Assembly (NCBI RefSeq): GCF_030272615.1
Contig: NC_081413.1
Span: forward strand, 559,773,945 to 559,837,944
Length of the DNA: 64,000 nt
Source of the DNA: Cryptomeria japonica
Taxonomy: Eukaryota > Streptophyta > Pinopsida > Cupressales > Cupressaceae
Reading direction: 5' to 3'
Numbering within the stretch: the stretch's first letter is position 1; every line of letters begins with the position of its first letter. The position numbers and the translations under genes are program-made. Below are positions 32,431 through 43,867 of the stretch, in pieces. Under the pieces are notes generated by a model. That model worked only from the letters and a program-made list of their open reading frames with translations, was not told where the DNA came from and searched no databases.

Positions 32431-32598
32431 AGTTATAAATACCTCAATCTTCCTTAAGGATGAATGATTTGATGGATTGCTTCACTTCTTTGCTTGGAGT
32501 ACCTTCGCTCGGGAATTTTCGCGCTCTCAAAGATTTGAATGCTCAGTGAATGAAAAAGGAGCCAAAACACTTGCTTTATAATGTTTTTTTTGCCAACA
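32431..32598 (-). other. 5' end of element H (LTR remnant and leader)
   Basis: From 32598 the minus strand reads TGTTGGCAAA, then a run of A and CATTATAAAGCAAG, a TATA-like motif, followed by about 130 bp to the start codon. Only the first 10 bp match the LTR start; no primer-binding site was seen. Confidence 0.55.
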
Positions 32599-32603
32599 GT
32601 GAC

Positions 32604-33200
32604 CCATGATACAAAGAAATTATGGATTGATTAACAATATTGCCATTTTTGCCAACCTATCTGCCACCTTATTGCCTTCTTGATACACGTGGCTTATGTG
32701 ATAGTCTTCCAATCTGTTCAAAATGGTTTTGATTGGGAAAAGCCATTGGTTAATGATCTAGCTTGGGGTCTCTTTCTTCCTAATTGCATTAATCACATTT
32801 AATGAGCCAAGTGGATTCTCTGAGGCCTACCATCAACTCCAGCCTGGAGGCCACATAATGCAGCCCGAAATTCTGCCACATTGTTTATGGAAAACCCAAT
32901 ATGCTCTGTCACGTTAGCTAGAAAATTTCCATGCTCATCTCTGATAACATAACCAATACTACTAGGGCCTAGATTGTTAGTCGATGCCCCATCAAAATTA
33001 ATCTTTACCCAACCAGGTTCAAGGGTACTCCACTTGACCAAAGGTGAAGAGTTGGTCGGAAGTTTGCTGCAGTTGCTCCCAAACAAAGTAGGAATAGAAA
33101 GGTTTGAAAAGGTTAGTTTCATTTTGCTATCCCATCTAGTGTATGAGTTCTTCTTCAAGGTTTTCGATTTGGCAACTTCATTTGTAAGATCAATCAATTG
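32604..33200 (-). pseudogene. LINE2 ORF2 RNase H domain
   Basis: Minus-strand reading: GWVKINFDGASTNNLGPSSI (first Asp), NNVAEFRAALCGLQAG (Glu), then DYHISHVYQEGNKVADRLAK (last Asp). This is the plant LINE RNase H. A frameshift near 32800 separates the last block. The insertion of H lies just after its end. Confidence 0.85.
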
Positions 33201-34540
33201 GGTTTAAATATTCTGATAAAGGCTTTCAGAGCCCATGTTTTTGTGCTAAAAAATCCTTCGATTGCACTCCTTCGATAGCTCCCAAATTAGTAGAGAGGGA
33301 AGGATCAGCCATAAATCCCCAAAACCTACCTTCAAAGAATATCACGGCCACATCCTAAATCAATCATCAATCCCGACTGGGAGGGGGCAAGAAAAATTCA
33401 ACTTTTGCATGAAATGCCACCAACAATTGCTTGCATATTCACATGACAATAGTAAGTGGTTGACTAACTCCGAGTTCTGCCCACAAAGAACACATCTACC
33501 AGGCCTCTGCATACCAAATCTCATGAGTCTATCACTAGTTAAAATTTTCGTCTATAGAGCCAACTAGGTGAAAATGCCCACCTTCGGCAAACAATGCTTA
33601 TTCCATAGCAGTTTTGATAGCCATTCTTGGTTGGCAATCACAACTTTTTTAAGCTTATAACCCAGGTTGACTTTATACTTCCCATCTTTTGATCCACACC
33701 ATTTGAATATATCCTCTTCCCTAGAAGGGATAATCATACTGCTACTTATAATGTTTCTCAAGGTATCCTTTTGTTGTTGATCAACATTTAGGTTGTCAAG
33801 GGACCGCCACACCCACTTGCTTACTCCATTTTGTTGTACTATCTCACCAAAGTCACTGACCTTGCATCCCCACAACCTAGATGTCACATCCTTGACCTTG
33901 TTCAAATGAGGGAGAGAACTCAAAATCTCCCCACTCCCCTAAGAATCATTCCAAAAGGAAGCATTCTATCCATTCCCTATTTCCCAGGTTACATGGTTGC
34001 TGATGATATCCCAACATTCCAATATATAATTCTAGATACCTGATCCCTTGGGAATATTGAGAGTTGTGAGGATCCCCTTTAGCTCAATTGAATCCAGATA
34101 CTTGTACTTAAGTATCCTGACCCACTTTTGTTCACCACCACTACAAACAACCTAGACTAAGTTTGCCCCCATGGTCAGGTTCATTATTGAGAGTTGGCGA
34201 ATGCTTGCACCCCCTGCATCCTGGGTTGGTTGGTCTTTTACCAGGTAACCAAAGGAAATTTGTTTTTGGTCATCGAACCCAATCCATAGGAACTTACACA
34301 TGATCTAGATAAGCTCTTCTTCTACTGCCATAGGGATTTTCAAACATGCCATTGAAAATACAGGGATAGCAGCCAACACCGATTTGATGATAGTGAGCCT
34401 CCCAACCAAAGATAGCCACTTTGCTTTCTAGTTTTCAAGTTTGGCCTTACATTTCTCAATCAATTTATCCCAATAAGTAATATTGTTTAAACCTACAAGC
34501 AAAGGTGTGCCTAAAAATCTTCCTGGGAAATTGGCAACTT
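33201..34540 (-). pseudogene. LINE2 ORF2 RT thumb and zf-RVT region
   Basis: Contains YKVNLGYKLKKVVIANQEWL (33650-33600), then GRCVLCGQNSELVNHLLSCE (33510-33450), the Cys-x2-Cys ... His ... Cys zf-RVT knuckle, followed by LLIWELSKECNRRIF-type sequence. Several stops and frame changes. The upstream portion (34540-33930) is heavily decayed. Confidence 0.78.
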
Positions 34541-35560
34541 TTAAATTTAAAATCCTAAACATAGCTCTCTGCAATCTAGGTTGGGTATTGATGAAAAAAA
34601 CTTCAGATTTATTTCAATTAATGCCCTACCCTGATGCCTTTCAATAATCCTCCAGGAAGGAGTTGATGATTCTAGCTTCACACCTTCTTGAAACACCAAA
34701 CAAAATTGTGTGATCCGCAAATTAGAGGTGGGTAGTATGGTCAACTCCATTTGCCACATTAACCCCAAGCCAATGCCCATCCTGATAGAGCTTGTAGATT
34801 GATCTTCCAAGGGCCTCTGACATAATGATGAATAAAAAGGGAGAAACTAGGTTTGATTGTTGAATACCTCTTGTGGAGGAGAATAAACCATGGGCAGACC
34901 CATTGATTAATACAAAGAACTTCGGAGTAGAGAGACAAATCTTAACCCACTTAATACAACAGCTTCTGAAACCAAACCTATCCAATACTTCAAAAAGGAA
35001 TCGCCTATCCACTGGATCATAAGCTTTTAGGATGTCCAATTTCATTATCATACAAGCATTCTTGGTTTTTCTAGTAGAGTTTAGGGTTTCATGGGCCGTA
35101 ATAATACCCTCTACAATCAATCTCCCAGGGATAAATCCACTCCGCTCATCAGATACAATGTGATTTATAATCTATTTCAACCTAATTTTAATAATCTTTG
35201 TGACTATATTTAATATACTGTATTACATAGGGAAATTGGTCTAAAATCACCCCTCTCTTGAGGGAAACTATTTTTTGGGATTAAAGCTAGAAAGGTGTGA
35301 TTAATTGCTCCCATCACTGTCATCTTCCTCATTGAATCTTCCAAAGCTAGATGAAAATCCTTGCATATGATGCCCCAATAAGCTTGAAAGAAAGCTGCAG
35401 GGAAGCCATCAGGCCTAGGGGCCTTGTTTCGGTTGATTTGAAAGGTAGCCTTTTTTACTTCCTCCTCATCAATCCCTTTGTAAAGGTCCCTGTTTTGTTC
35501 TTCTGATATCAAGGATGGGATGGAGTCCAAAATCTTGTCCCTGGTGCCTCTGTCCACCTG
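34541..35560 (-). pseudogene. LINE2 ORF2 reverse transcriptase core
   Basis: Motifs in order: NKAPRPDGFPAAFFQAYWG, FLALIPKNSF, DFRPISLCNTVY, MIMKLDILKAYDPVDRRFLF (motif A Asp), RGIQQSNLVSPFLFIIM (motif B), then FADHTILFG near 34700. The normal FADD active-site pair is changed to FADH (GAC to CAC), removing a catalytic metal ligand. Stops at 35210 and elsewhere. Confidence 0.85.
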
Positions 35561-36784
35561 ATTGAATTTTTAAAATTGATTCAAAATAATTTATAGCCTC
35601 TTTACTAACATCATCCGAGTTCTGGGCCAAGATGCCATCCGCTCTCCTAATTTTTGAGATCCTGTTCCTGTTAGCAATTGTCTATATGTGAAAGAACTTA
35701 GTATTTCTGTCCCCTTCCTTGAGCCATATCTCTCTGGATTTCTGCCTCCAATGCATTTCTTCTCTTCTCAAAATTTCATTTTCATCCTTAAGAATATTTT
35801 CTCTCAGGTAATCCTAATTATACATTCCTCTATTCATCACAACTTCATTGATCCTTTCAAGTTCAACCTCCACTCTTCTTTTTTTCGCAAAAATATTTTT
35901 GAATTGATCTTGATTCCATTATTTTAATATATTTTATCCTCTTACAAAATTTGTAGAGGTTTGAATTATTTCCCACATCAATCTTATTCCACCAAGTTGC
36001 AATTGAGTTTTGTAATCTGGGATCTCCACTCCACATTTTCTCAAACTTGAAAGGGGTGCCTCCCCCAGGGTGACAAGGTGATGCAATTAGTCAAACTGGA
36101 AAGTGATCTGAGCCTGTAAGAGGAAGGATGGAAGTTTCTATAAGAGAACCTTGCATTATCCAATCCCCATACATAAATGACCTATCTAACCTTTCAACAA
36201 TCTTAATGAATCCTATCCTCCTGTTTGTCCAAGTGTAAAAACCATTCTTGGGGATAATATCCATAAGCTGATTCTGATCCATAAACCTCTGAAAAATCCC
36301 TTTGAGCTGCATTGGGTCTCTGGATGCCTCCCATTTTCTCTTGATCATTTAAAATGGCATTTAAGTCTCCTACTATGATGCTAATTTTAGTGCTACTACC
36401 TTCCAACTTGCTAGTAATTAGATTCTAAAGCTCCCTTTTTTAGAGGTTGTTGTAGGTCCATACACATTGAAAATGAAAAAGATTTCATTGTTTCTCAGAA
36501 GAGTTATCTTAGTATGTTTCCAGTTCCTGCCCTCGCCCATTACTTCTCCTTTTACTAGGTAACGGATTCCAGATGATGCCAATGCCTCCCGATACCCCCT
36601 TAGCTTCTACAAATTGTCCAGATCACTAGCTCCACATCCTCATCTTTCTATCAATTTCAACCCTACTCCACTTCATCTCTTGTAATAACCATATGTCTCC
36701 TTTTGCCTCATCTATTTGATACTTGATCAAGCACATTTTGTCAAGGGCATTTAATCCCCTAACATTCTAGGTTGTGATCCTCAT
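35561..36784 (-). pseudogene. LINE2 ORF2 N-terminal endonuclease
   Basis: Probable ORF2 start at 36784 (MRITT, then a stop where relatives have Trp, then NVRGLNALDKM). Endonuclease motifs: WLLQEMKWS, IIVGDLNAIL (36390-36360), and TGSDHFPV (36110-36090), the Ser-Asp-His of APE-type endonucleases. It would nick target DNA at TTTT/AA-like sites. Interrupted by stops near 36600 and 36420. Confidence 0.82.
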
Positions 36785-36839
36785 TGCCCCTGGGGAAGGG
36801 AAGCACCCTTCCCTATCAAAAGTTTGGTTTGCCATGTAG

Positions 36840-38908
36840 CCTTTGCTGCTATTTCTAGTATTTCTTTATTTTATTTGTGCCCTCTCCTGCCCTTAGGTTT
36901 GATGTTGGGTTTATGGATTTTGGAGGCAGTAATCTCAAACCCCTTTGTGCTGTAGTCTCCTAACTCTTCAAGCTCAATTTCATCATCTTCTTCCCACTCA
37001 GGTTCAGTTTCCTCTTCCCCAATAGCTTCCATTTGGGGTTCCAAGTTTTCTATAATTGTATCACCTTCATATTCTATAGAGGTGTGATCATCTTTCTGGA
37101 TCGCTGGAGGGGGCGATTTTGACTATGTGCAAGCTACCTCTGCATCCCCTGCATCGATTGTTTTGATCCCCCAATGGAGGCCACTTCTCCTAGTTCCCCC
37201 ATAGTGATTGAAACCAAACCATCTCCTTGTGACACTAGCATAATCCTCATCTGCATTTATATCTCAGATTGTAAAGTTTTAGCTTCCATTAGCAATGATT
37301 GTAGGCCTACTGCACTGCCTTCCAATTTTGTTTCTGGATGATCCTATTCTAGGCCACTCTAGTCTGGTAGCTCCAAGTGAGGCTCAAAGATGGGTTTAGA
37401 AATAGCGACATGGGCTGCCATAATTTCATCGATCAACAACTCCCTCTATGACCCTATAGAGTCCTTATCTTCATCCATCCACCCTGGAATTCTTGGATCA
37501 ATGAGAGGACCCTCTGTTTGACCCTTTGCACTAGAATTGACAATACTTCCCATATTGGTCAATTCGTTGCTTTGGGTGCATGCATATCCTTTATATATTT
37601 TTGCAATAAGTTCACACTCCACACCTATATGTTCTCTAGAAAAACATTTGGGGAATATAAACATTTGATCCTCTCTATCGACCCTCTGTGTCCACACCTC
37701 TCCAACACCCAAAATCCTAACTTTGCTTGGCATAGTTGAGATCTGGTTGACATTGATGCATAATCTGATAAAGCTTCCTCAAATCCTATCTTCAAAGATA
37801 TTATTTACTAAGATAAAGGTTCCAAGGCTTTTGCTAATTTCTTTCAATATCTCTATGTTCTAGTAATTTGATGGAATGTTGTAGAGCCTTACGCAAACCA
37901 GCCTGTTAGGAAGGGTATGAGTCCTAGGGTTAAAGTTGGGTTGTCATTCAATCAAATGGACTCCAATACCATCTAACATGTATGGACCACTATTTAGATT
38001 TTTCCATTTATCATTTTTGTCTGGAAATTCAACCAAGAAGTAATTATTTGGGAGCAACTTGATCCTAATCCCATCTCCCCATTGATTTCTACACCACTTT
38101 GCAAAATTCCCTCTACCCCAATGACCGCCACCCCATTTTACAAACAATCCTTTATTTTTAAAACTATCACTAATCTCCTTGATTTTATCATCTTGCAAAT
38201 GGATTGTAGCGAGGGATTTTTCACTTACCTGTTCTTGTGGTTCAATAGCTTTTCGAGATCTTTCGCCATTTTCTTTGCAGTTCACTTTCCTTTTCCATAT
38301 TGCACTGGATCGAGGGGTGAACATTGGATTCTTGTATCTCCAATTATCAACCTGATTAGCTTTAGGTATTTTTGTTTGCTTGAATGACCCACTTCTACCT
38401 TTCTTGAAGCCATGTATTTGGAGATGCTCTGCAACACTTGTCGTGGGGGGGAGCCCCTTCCTCTTGAAATCATGCTGAATATTCGCCCTTTGCTTGGTCC
38501 ATGGAGGCCTTGATCTCTTATTCGACCGCAACTTATGCCCTGTATTTTGACCTTTTCCCATTAGTAGATATGTGTGATGTTGATTTTGATAATATGGATG
38601 GCACTTGTCGATCCATCTACCCCCCTCAAAAACCCATTGAGCTACATGTGTTGCTTGTTGCTTCCGGTGTGGATCAACTTGAATTCCATCCTTAGGTGGT
38701 AATATAGGTTGAATTCTTTTCGAGTTCGAGGCCCTCCATTTTTCCTTTGCTACCTGATCTTGAATGGCCTCCATAGGAATTGCCTCCTCAGCCTTCCGAG
38801 CCCAAATGCTAGCTCCTCTGCACACTGCTTTGCGCCTACTGCCATGCTTCATGCTGCTTCCATCCTTCTGCGCCTGACACAAATTCAAATCTTTGACAAT
38901 TCACGCCA
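36840..38908 (-). pseudogene. LINE2 ORF1 (DUF4283-like, zinc knuckle)
   Basis: Possible first ATG at 38908 has a stop at codon 3; the long open part begins at 38888 and runs to 37944 with GRGNFAKWCRNQWGDGIRIK and LPNNYFLVEFPDKNDKWKNL, GPYMLDGIGVHL (DUF4283-type fold). The downstream 37733-37446 block has PKCFSREHIGVEC, a knuckle lacking its first Cys. The remaining 37445-36840 is acidic and low complexity. ORF1 would bind LINE RNA. Confidence 0.75.
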
Positions 38909-38940
38909 TCTTCGAAAGCTATATATTTTTATTTAAAAAC

Positions 38941-39440
38941 ATTTAAACTAAAAATTATTTATCTACACTTTGATTGGATGAAAAAAATTGGTGTTATAGG
39001 AGCAAACTTATAGGAATGATAGATTTTATAAGATTTTTTTATATTTCTTTATATTTAAAAAATAAATGTCTATTTAAAATAGTTTTTTTTCAAATTTGTA
39101 TTGATAAACTTGTAAATACAATGGATTTTCTATTAAAAAAAACCCAATTATTGTATCTTTTATAATTATAATTTTGAATAATTTTTTAAAAATCATAATT
39201 TTCTTTTTAATCATTTTAATATATATAATATAATTTTATAGCATCTAATCATAAATTTAAATATTTTTTATTAAAAATATCCATTTTCACTCTATTATTT
39301 ATATTATATATATAATCTTAAACTAATAATTATTAATTGAGTTTAAGATTAATTTTATTATTATAATTATAATTATATAATTTTTTTAATTAAATTAGGA
39401 TTATATTCTCTTTTTTTGGTCAATAATTATATATATTTTT
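38941..39440 (+). repeat. AT-rich filler, copy 1, right part
   Basis: attatttatctacact...attggatg and following poly-T-rich sequence match 40375-40520. Further on, gagattaattttattattat and aaattaggattatat (39347-39410) match 55857-55925. Non-coding. It serves as a pre-insertion reference for LINE2. Confidence 0.72.
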
Positions 39441-40262
39441 TTGATATTAAAAAATAGAGTGCATCAGATTTAGTATTGTCTATCCATATCGCAAAAGGTA
39501 ATTTCAAAATTTCTCTTAAAATAGTATCCGAATAGTTATAATAGTTGCAGTGATTTTGCCCCTAAAAGCTATTTTTTGCCTTGTGTTATCAAGGAAAAGC
39601 TAGCCTCCATATTGCAAATCAGTCACCACCTATCCTCTATTATAAGCACCAAGTTCTTTCACCACGGGTTTTATTACCATATGGATGATCCATGTCACAT
39701 CACTCTGCCACCACTACTTCCCATTAATAGCTTTTGATAATGGCAGTGTATGATTAATCCTCAGAGATCGAGCTCGAGATTGTGAAATCTTCCACCGTAC
39801 TGCTCTACATATCATCAAGTTGCACTACCCATTTGGATAGCATGTTCACTACGTCATTCCCTGATCTCCTCGCATGCCCAATTTCAAACTCTTCAAAAGT
39901 TTCTAGTAAATGATTGGCAACAAATATGTATTTATTCAAATTCCATGCATACATTTCACCAATTTTTAATGCATTAATAATAATCAATGAATCTCCTTCA
40001 AGATGAATTTTCAAAAGACCTAATTCTTTCCCCATTTTCAAAGCTTTAACAGTTATTTGTGCCTCAACTTCATTGTCTGTTCTCTCCACCAGTTTTTGCA
40101 CTCCAATTGCTACAATATTACCTTCCTAGTCTCGTGCCACAAATCCAATTCCCAGTGGCCTTGGATTGTCCTTCGAAGCCCCATCAAAATTTATTTTAAA
40201 CCATCCTTCCCTTGGTTTGGACCACTCCACCACCTTCATTTTACTATTGCATTCACTAATGT
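39441..40262 (-). pseudogene. 5'-truncated LINE fragment with RNase H
   Basis: Minus-strand reading from about 40240: GWFKINFDGASKDNPRPLGI, then VEAQITVKALKMGKELGLL, KIHLEGDSLIIINALKIGEM and EIGHARRSGNDVVNMLSKWV. The first Asp, the Glu, the GDS Asp and the last Asp (NDVVN) of RNase H can be placed. One stop (VARD-x-EGN) near 40120. After the stop at about 39804 follows a decayed 3' tail. The 5' end coincides with the start of filler copy 2. Confidence 0.8.
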
Positions 40263-40728
40263 CCAACTAATCAATTAGTTTGCACCAATCAAACGTGATT
40301 ATTATTTTTTCTTTCAAAATAAACTTGGTTTTTGTAAATCTGATATTTATATGTTAAAATTTAAGATATTGTAAAAATTATTTATCTACACTATGATTGG
40401 TTTAAAAAAATTGATGTTATAGGAAAAAATATTTAGGAATGATAGATTTTTTATGTTTTTTTTGGATTTCCTTTATATTTTAAAAAAAGAAATGTCTATT
40501 TTAAATAGTTTTTCATTTTTTATTATTTATAATATTGTAAATAAAATATTATTTCTAAATAGATATAAATTTTAATAATTCTTTTCTATCTCAAAATATA
40601 GATAATAAAACCAATAATAGGGATTTGATTTAGTTTAAATTAAATTAAATACAAGTATTTCTATTAAAAAAAACCTAATTATTATATGTATTTTTTATAA
40701 ATATATTTTATATATCTTTTTGAAATCA
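40263..40728 (+). repeat. AT-rich filler, copy 2, left part
   Basis: Diverged second copy of 20121-20216 plus 38941-39100. Shared blocks include gtgattattatttt, attatttatctacact and gaatgatagatttt. Ends at the T run of LINE copy K. Confidence 0.72.
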
Positions 40729-42563
40729 TTTTTTTTTTTTTTGGGTCAGTAATAGGTATGATTTATTAATTTTGACCTGGGAAAAGGAGCCTGGCCCGAC
40801 CCAAGATGGCTACAATCAGGGAGCCATCTCTCCAGCAACACAATAATACACAAAACCTAAAACATGCCTGAAATAAACCACAGATAAAACCAGCAAAGCT
40901 CTAACTCCTCCCCTTCTTATTAGATCACAGGATCATATCAAAATGTCTTGGGATTCCTCGATTTTTTCCCCTCTAAGAGTTACCCAATCGTCTTCCACCT
41001 TAGCTGCCTCATCTTGCTAGCCTATTGTCTTACACTTAACCAAACTCCCATTTATCAAAAGCCTTTCATCATGTTGAGGACCATCCTCCTCCTCATGGCC
41101 CTCAATAGGGCATTTCTTCTCCCTTCCATCCGGTGTAGCAATAATCTTCTGTTGTTATCCATTAGGGATGGTAGCTCCAGCTCTATCTAGAGTAGAATCT
41201 GCAACCTTGTTCCCACCCTCACATGATGAAGAAGACAGATCCCCACTAACTACTGAGAAAAAATATTTAGTTGCTCACCCTTTTTATCAACTGTATAATG
41301 GTGGTGGGAAACATCTTTCCACCACTAGGCCATCTTTTCCTGTCTCTTCTTGGCACATTGGGCAGCCATATGCCTAGTCTGAAAACACCTCCTACATCGA
41401 AAGGGTAACCCTTCATAATCTAAATGATGCATCCAACACCATTTTGAAGTTTTGAGTGCAATTTCCCCTAGAAGCCCATAAATCAAATTCATCTCCACCA
41501 AGATCCGGGCATACGTTGAGTGAAGTAGATTTGATGACTCTTCATCAACTATTAAAAAACTACCTAAGGAGTCACCTATAGCTGCAAAGCAAGAATCAAA
41601 CCAAAAATGTAGGGGCAGATTCAGAAGTCTTATCCAAATTGGAACCTTGTCAAAAGTTTCCAAAGCTGGGCAGAAGGCTTGGTGCTAGGGTTTCAACATT
41701 AAATGATGCTTATTCTCCCAATTCCAGAAACATTCATGAATAATATTCTTCTTATCACGAGCATTTTCGAAAACTGCAATAAAAAACCCTGGCACATAGG
41801 TATAGTTGAATACAACCTTTCACCAATGTCTCCTAGATCTTCGAAACCCACTTATGGAGCTCACCTAAGCTTGGACACAAGGCCCGAAATTGTCCAATCA
41901 ATCCAATTTCAGAGAAAATAGCTACATTACTCTCCAATTCCTTTTCAATATCATCTGCCAAATCCGCAGTTATGGCCTCTATCAGACCCGGTTTCAAAAC
42001 CCCTGTCAAACCCAAATCCTCCTTTTGAGAATTTGCATTGATAGATCCAGAGAGGCCCTAAGGACCATTCTTCTATGGACAGTGTTATTAATACACCCCT
42101 ATGCACTACACCCATCTTTTACAAACTTCTTTTGGTTCCCATTAAACTGTTCACAACCCATCTGATCGGGTTTACCATGCATCCGAGAGTTCAAAACCCT
42201 ATCCTCCCTGGGCCAAAATAATCATGAATCCTTCCCTCCATCGGTCGTCATTCCACTTCTGCCAACAACCTTGGTCTTCTCCCGACCTAGATGTTCTCCC
42301 TGCAAAGAGGTTTCACCTTGTAGCAAAGTCTTGGGGCCCCTCCCTCTGCCATTTGCACACGCTGACTCCTCCCTGCGATTCTGTATAGGATCACCTGCCC
42401 ATCACACCTATTTTCCCCCCAAACCATGGTTTTTCTCACCCCCATTCGATTGATATTCACCCACAACAACTGTAGGAAGAGTTGTAGAAGAAACCCTAGC
42501 AGGCCGCAACGTCTCCATGACACTTAAAAAATACATAGAAATGGAATGAAATCATTCTCTTTT
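40729..42563 (-). mobile_element. Element K: ORF1-only LINE copy
   Basis: The 3' poly(A) is the 14-T run at 40729-40742. Target duplications, imperfect: tatatctttttgaaatca at 40711-40728 and tatatactttttgaaaatca at 42564-42583. Length 1.83 kb. It contains a complete ORF1 and about 550 bp of downstream sequence with no trace of ORF2, yet has both ends, so it moved as an internally deleted unit or the ORF1-only state was transcribed. Probably mobilised in trans by a full LINE. Confidence 0.75.
41325..42520 (-). pseudogene. ORF1 of LINE copy K
   Basis: Start codon at 42520 (METLRPARVSSTTLPTVVVG). Then a decayed DUF4283 region, followed by VPIWIRLLNLPLHFWFDSCF and LHSTYARILVEMNL (41663-41480). 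An intact knuckle reads CRRCFQTRHMAAQC (Cys-x2-Cys-x4-His-x4-Cys). Frameshifts near 42440 and 41665. Typical plant L1 ORF1: RNA-binding chaperone of the LINE ribonucleoprotein. Confidence 0.82.
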
Positions 42564-42650
42564 TATATACTTTTTGAAAATCATAATTTTGTAATCATTT
42601 TAATATATATAAAATAATATAATATATTTTGTTCATTAATGGTCTTTAAA
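42564..42650 (+). repeat. AT-rich filler, copy 2, middle part
   Basis: tcataatttt...taatcattttaatatatata matches 39190-39230. It joins K to the next LINE fragment. Confidence 0.65.
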
Positions 42651-43243
42651 GGGTTAATCCTTCCCAAACCTCAGAAAGTAAAGTTTCATGGTTACCACTA
42701 GAACAAGAATGGATAAAGATTAATTTTGATGGTTTTGCGTGTGGTAATCCTTTCCCTTCGTGTGCGAGATGTATTGCAAGAGATTACATGGGAAGCACTA
42801 TTGCTAAATGCTATCATAACTTAGGATATCAGGAAGAACACTTTGGATTGGCTTCTTGTAGGCAGACCGAGATGGTACAGGCTCTCCTTAGACATCTGAT
42901 GGTCTTCAGGTATCTCCGAGTGCAAAAGGAAAGGAAATTATCATTGTTGATTGAGTTTTTTGATGGTTGACTACACTATGTTTGTATATCTTCTATAACT
43001 TGTCTATATTATTTTCGGGTGTATATGTTTTGTAATTAATTAGCTTATATTCATGGGATGGTACAATGGCAAAATGCTAGCTGGATATGGGTATCTTTTT
43101 TGACACAAGTCAATGAGGATGTTTATCGATGGACTGATAATCGATATTTTCCAGAATTTTGAGCTCCCTCAAATGATTATGTAATATTTATATCGATATT
43201 AATAAAAAGACTCAATTATCAATCATATATATATATATATATT
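42651..43243 (+). pseudogene. 5'-truncated LINE fragment with RNase H start and AT tail
   Basis: Plus-strand reading: VSWLPLEQEWIKINFDGFAC then GNPF, the RNase H N-terminus with its first Asp, then a decayed stretch to 42970. The 3' part ends with aataaaaagactcaattatc and an (AT)n tail at 43224-43242. LINE3 starts directly after the tail. Confidence 0.7.
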
Positions 43244-43867
43244 GCGGACAAATTTAATTAATGCTCGATGCAAAATAAATGGAGAGAATGCAGGTGAGAT
43301 TTTAGGGGATGCCAGAGATCCCAAGGAGAAGGAGTCTACCAAATGCATCAAAGGGGACGACTGTCTGTCCATAGACTTATTAGAGGAGATTGAGGAAGAT
43401 ATCAAGCTCTGGGAGGATTTGGTGGTTATTTACATAATTATTGGCCCTAGATTTGACAAAAGGACAGTTAGGGCATGGGTCACTAACCATTGGAAAAGTA
43501 ATGTTATTCTTAAATTTATCCCTAAATGTTTCTTCATCGCTATATTCATAGAAAAATCAGAGAAGAACAAGATTTTGCAGCATGGGGTTTGGTGGATTGA
43601 TAATCATCTGGTTTACATGCAACCTTGGTTCCCTAATTTCAACTTGGTGCCTTTGGAACCATATGCTAGTCCGATTTGGATTAGACTATATAACCTACTC
43701 ATCAAATACTGGGCAAAAGGTAGTTTGGAAAAAAATGGCAGATCCTTGGGCACATTATTGGAGATTGATGAAGACCTGGTCGACAAGGATTCATATCTAT
43801 ATGTGATAATCTGTATTGTTGCAATGAGGAGGGTTCCTTCTAAGATTTGTTTATCTTTTGAAGGTAG
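43244..43867 (+). pseudogene. LINE3 ORF1, N-terminal DUF4283 part
   Basis: In-frame from about 43290: CKINGENAGEILGDARD, then WEDLVVIYIIIGPRFDKRTV, HGVWWIDNHLVYMQPWFPNF (the DUF4283 signature 'G-W-ID---L---PW-P-F'), ASPIWIRLYNLLIKYW. Cut at FEG by element G; the frame resumes at 46593 with RRWFQNIE. Confidence 0.82.

Larger units (their letters stand above)
28062..32598 (-). mobile_element. Element H: LTR element encoding a large unknown protein, no pol
   Basis: Flanked by gtgac at 28057-28061 and 32599-32603, inside LINE2. The 3' LTR (minus strand) is 28830-28062, preceded by a classic polypurine tract, CCAAAGGGGGAGAT (28845-28832). The 5' end at 32598 begins TGTTGGCAAA, matching the LTR start for about 10 bp, then differs, so most of the 5' LTR is missing. 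Between them is a minus-strand coding region of about 1.1 kaa (32430-29003), broken by frameshifts. No RT, RNase H, integrase or protease is visible. Confidence 0.85.
20217..38940 (-). mobile_element. LINE2: L1-type LINE, minus strand, carrying two insertions
   Basis: 5' end near 38930-38940; the 3' poly(A) appears as the T run at 20217-20225. After removing LINE1 (20245-26544 plus TSD) and H (28062-32598 plus TSD) it is about 7.9 kb. Order: ORF1, ORF2 endonuclease, RT, zf-RVT knuckle, RNase H, long tail. It inserted into the AT-rich filler: left flank ends tttaaac (20210-20216) and right flank has tttaaac (38942-38948), a degraded target duplication. Multiple stops and the RT change FADD to FADH make it inactive. 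Confidence 0.85.

Noticed and set aside
32571..32590. T run at the H 5' end taken as the poly(A) tail of LINE2
   Set aside because: The gtgac duplication shows it belongs to element H; the LINE2 tail is the T run at 20217-20225.
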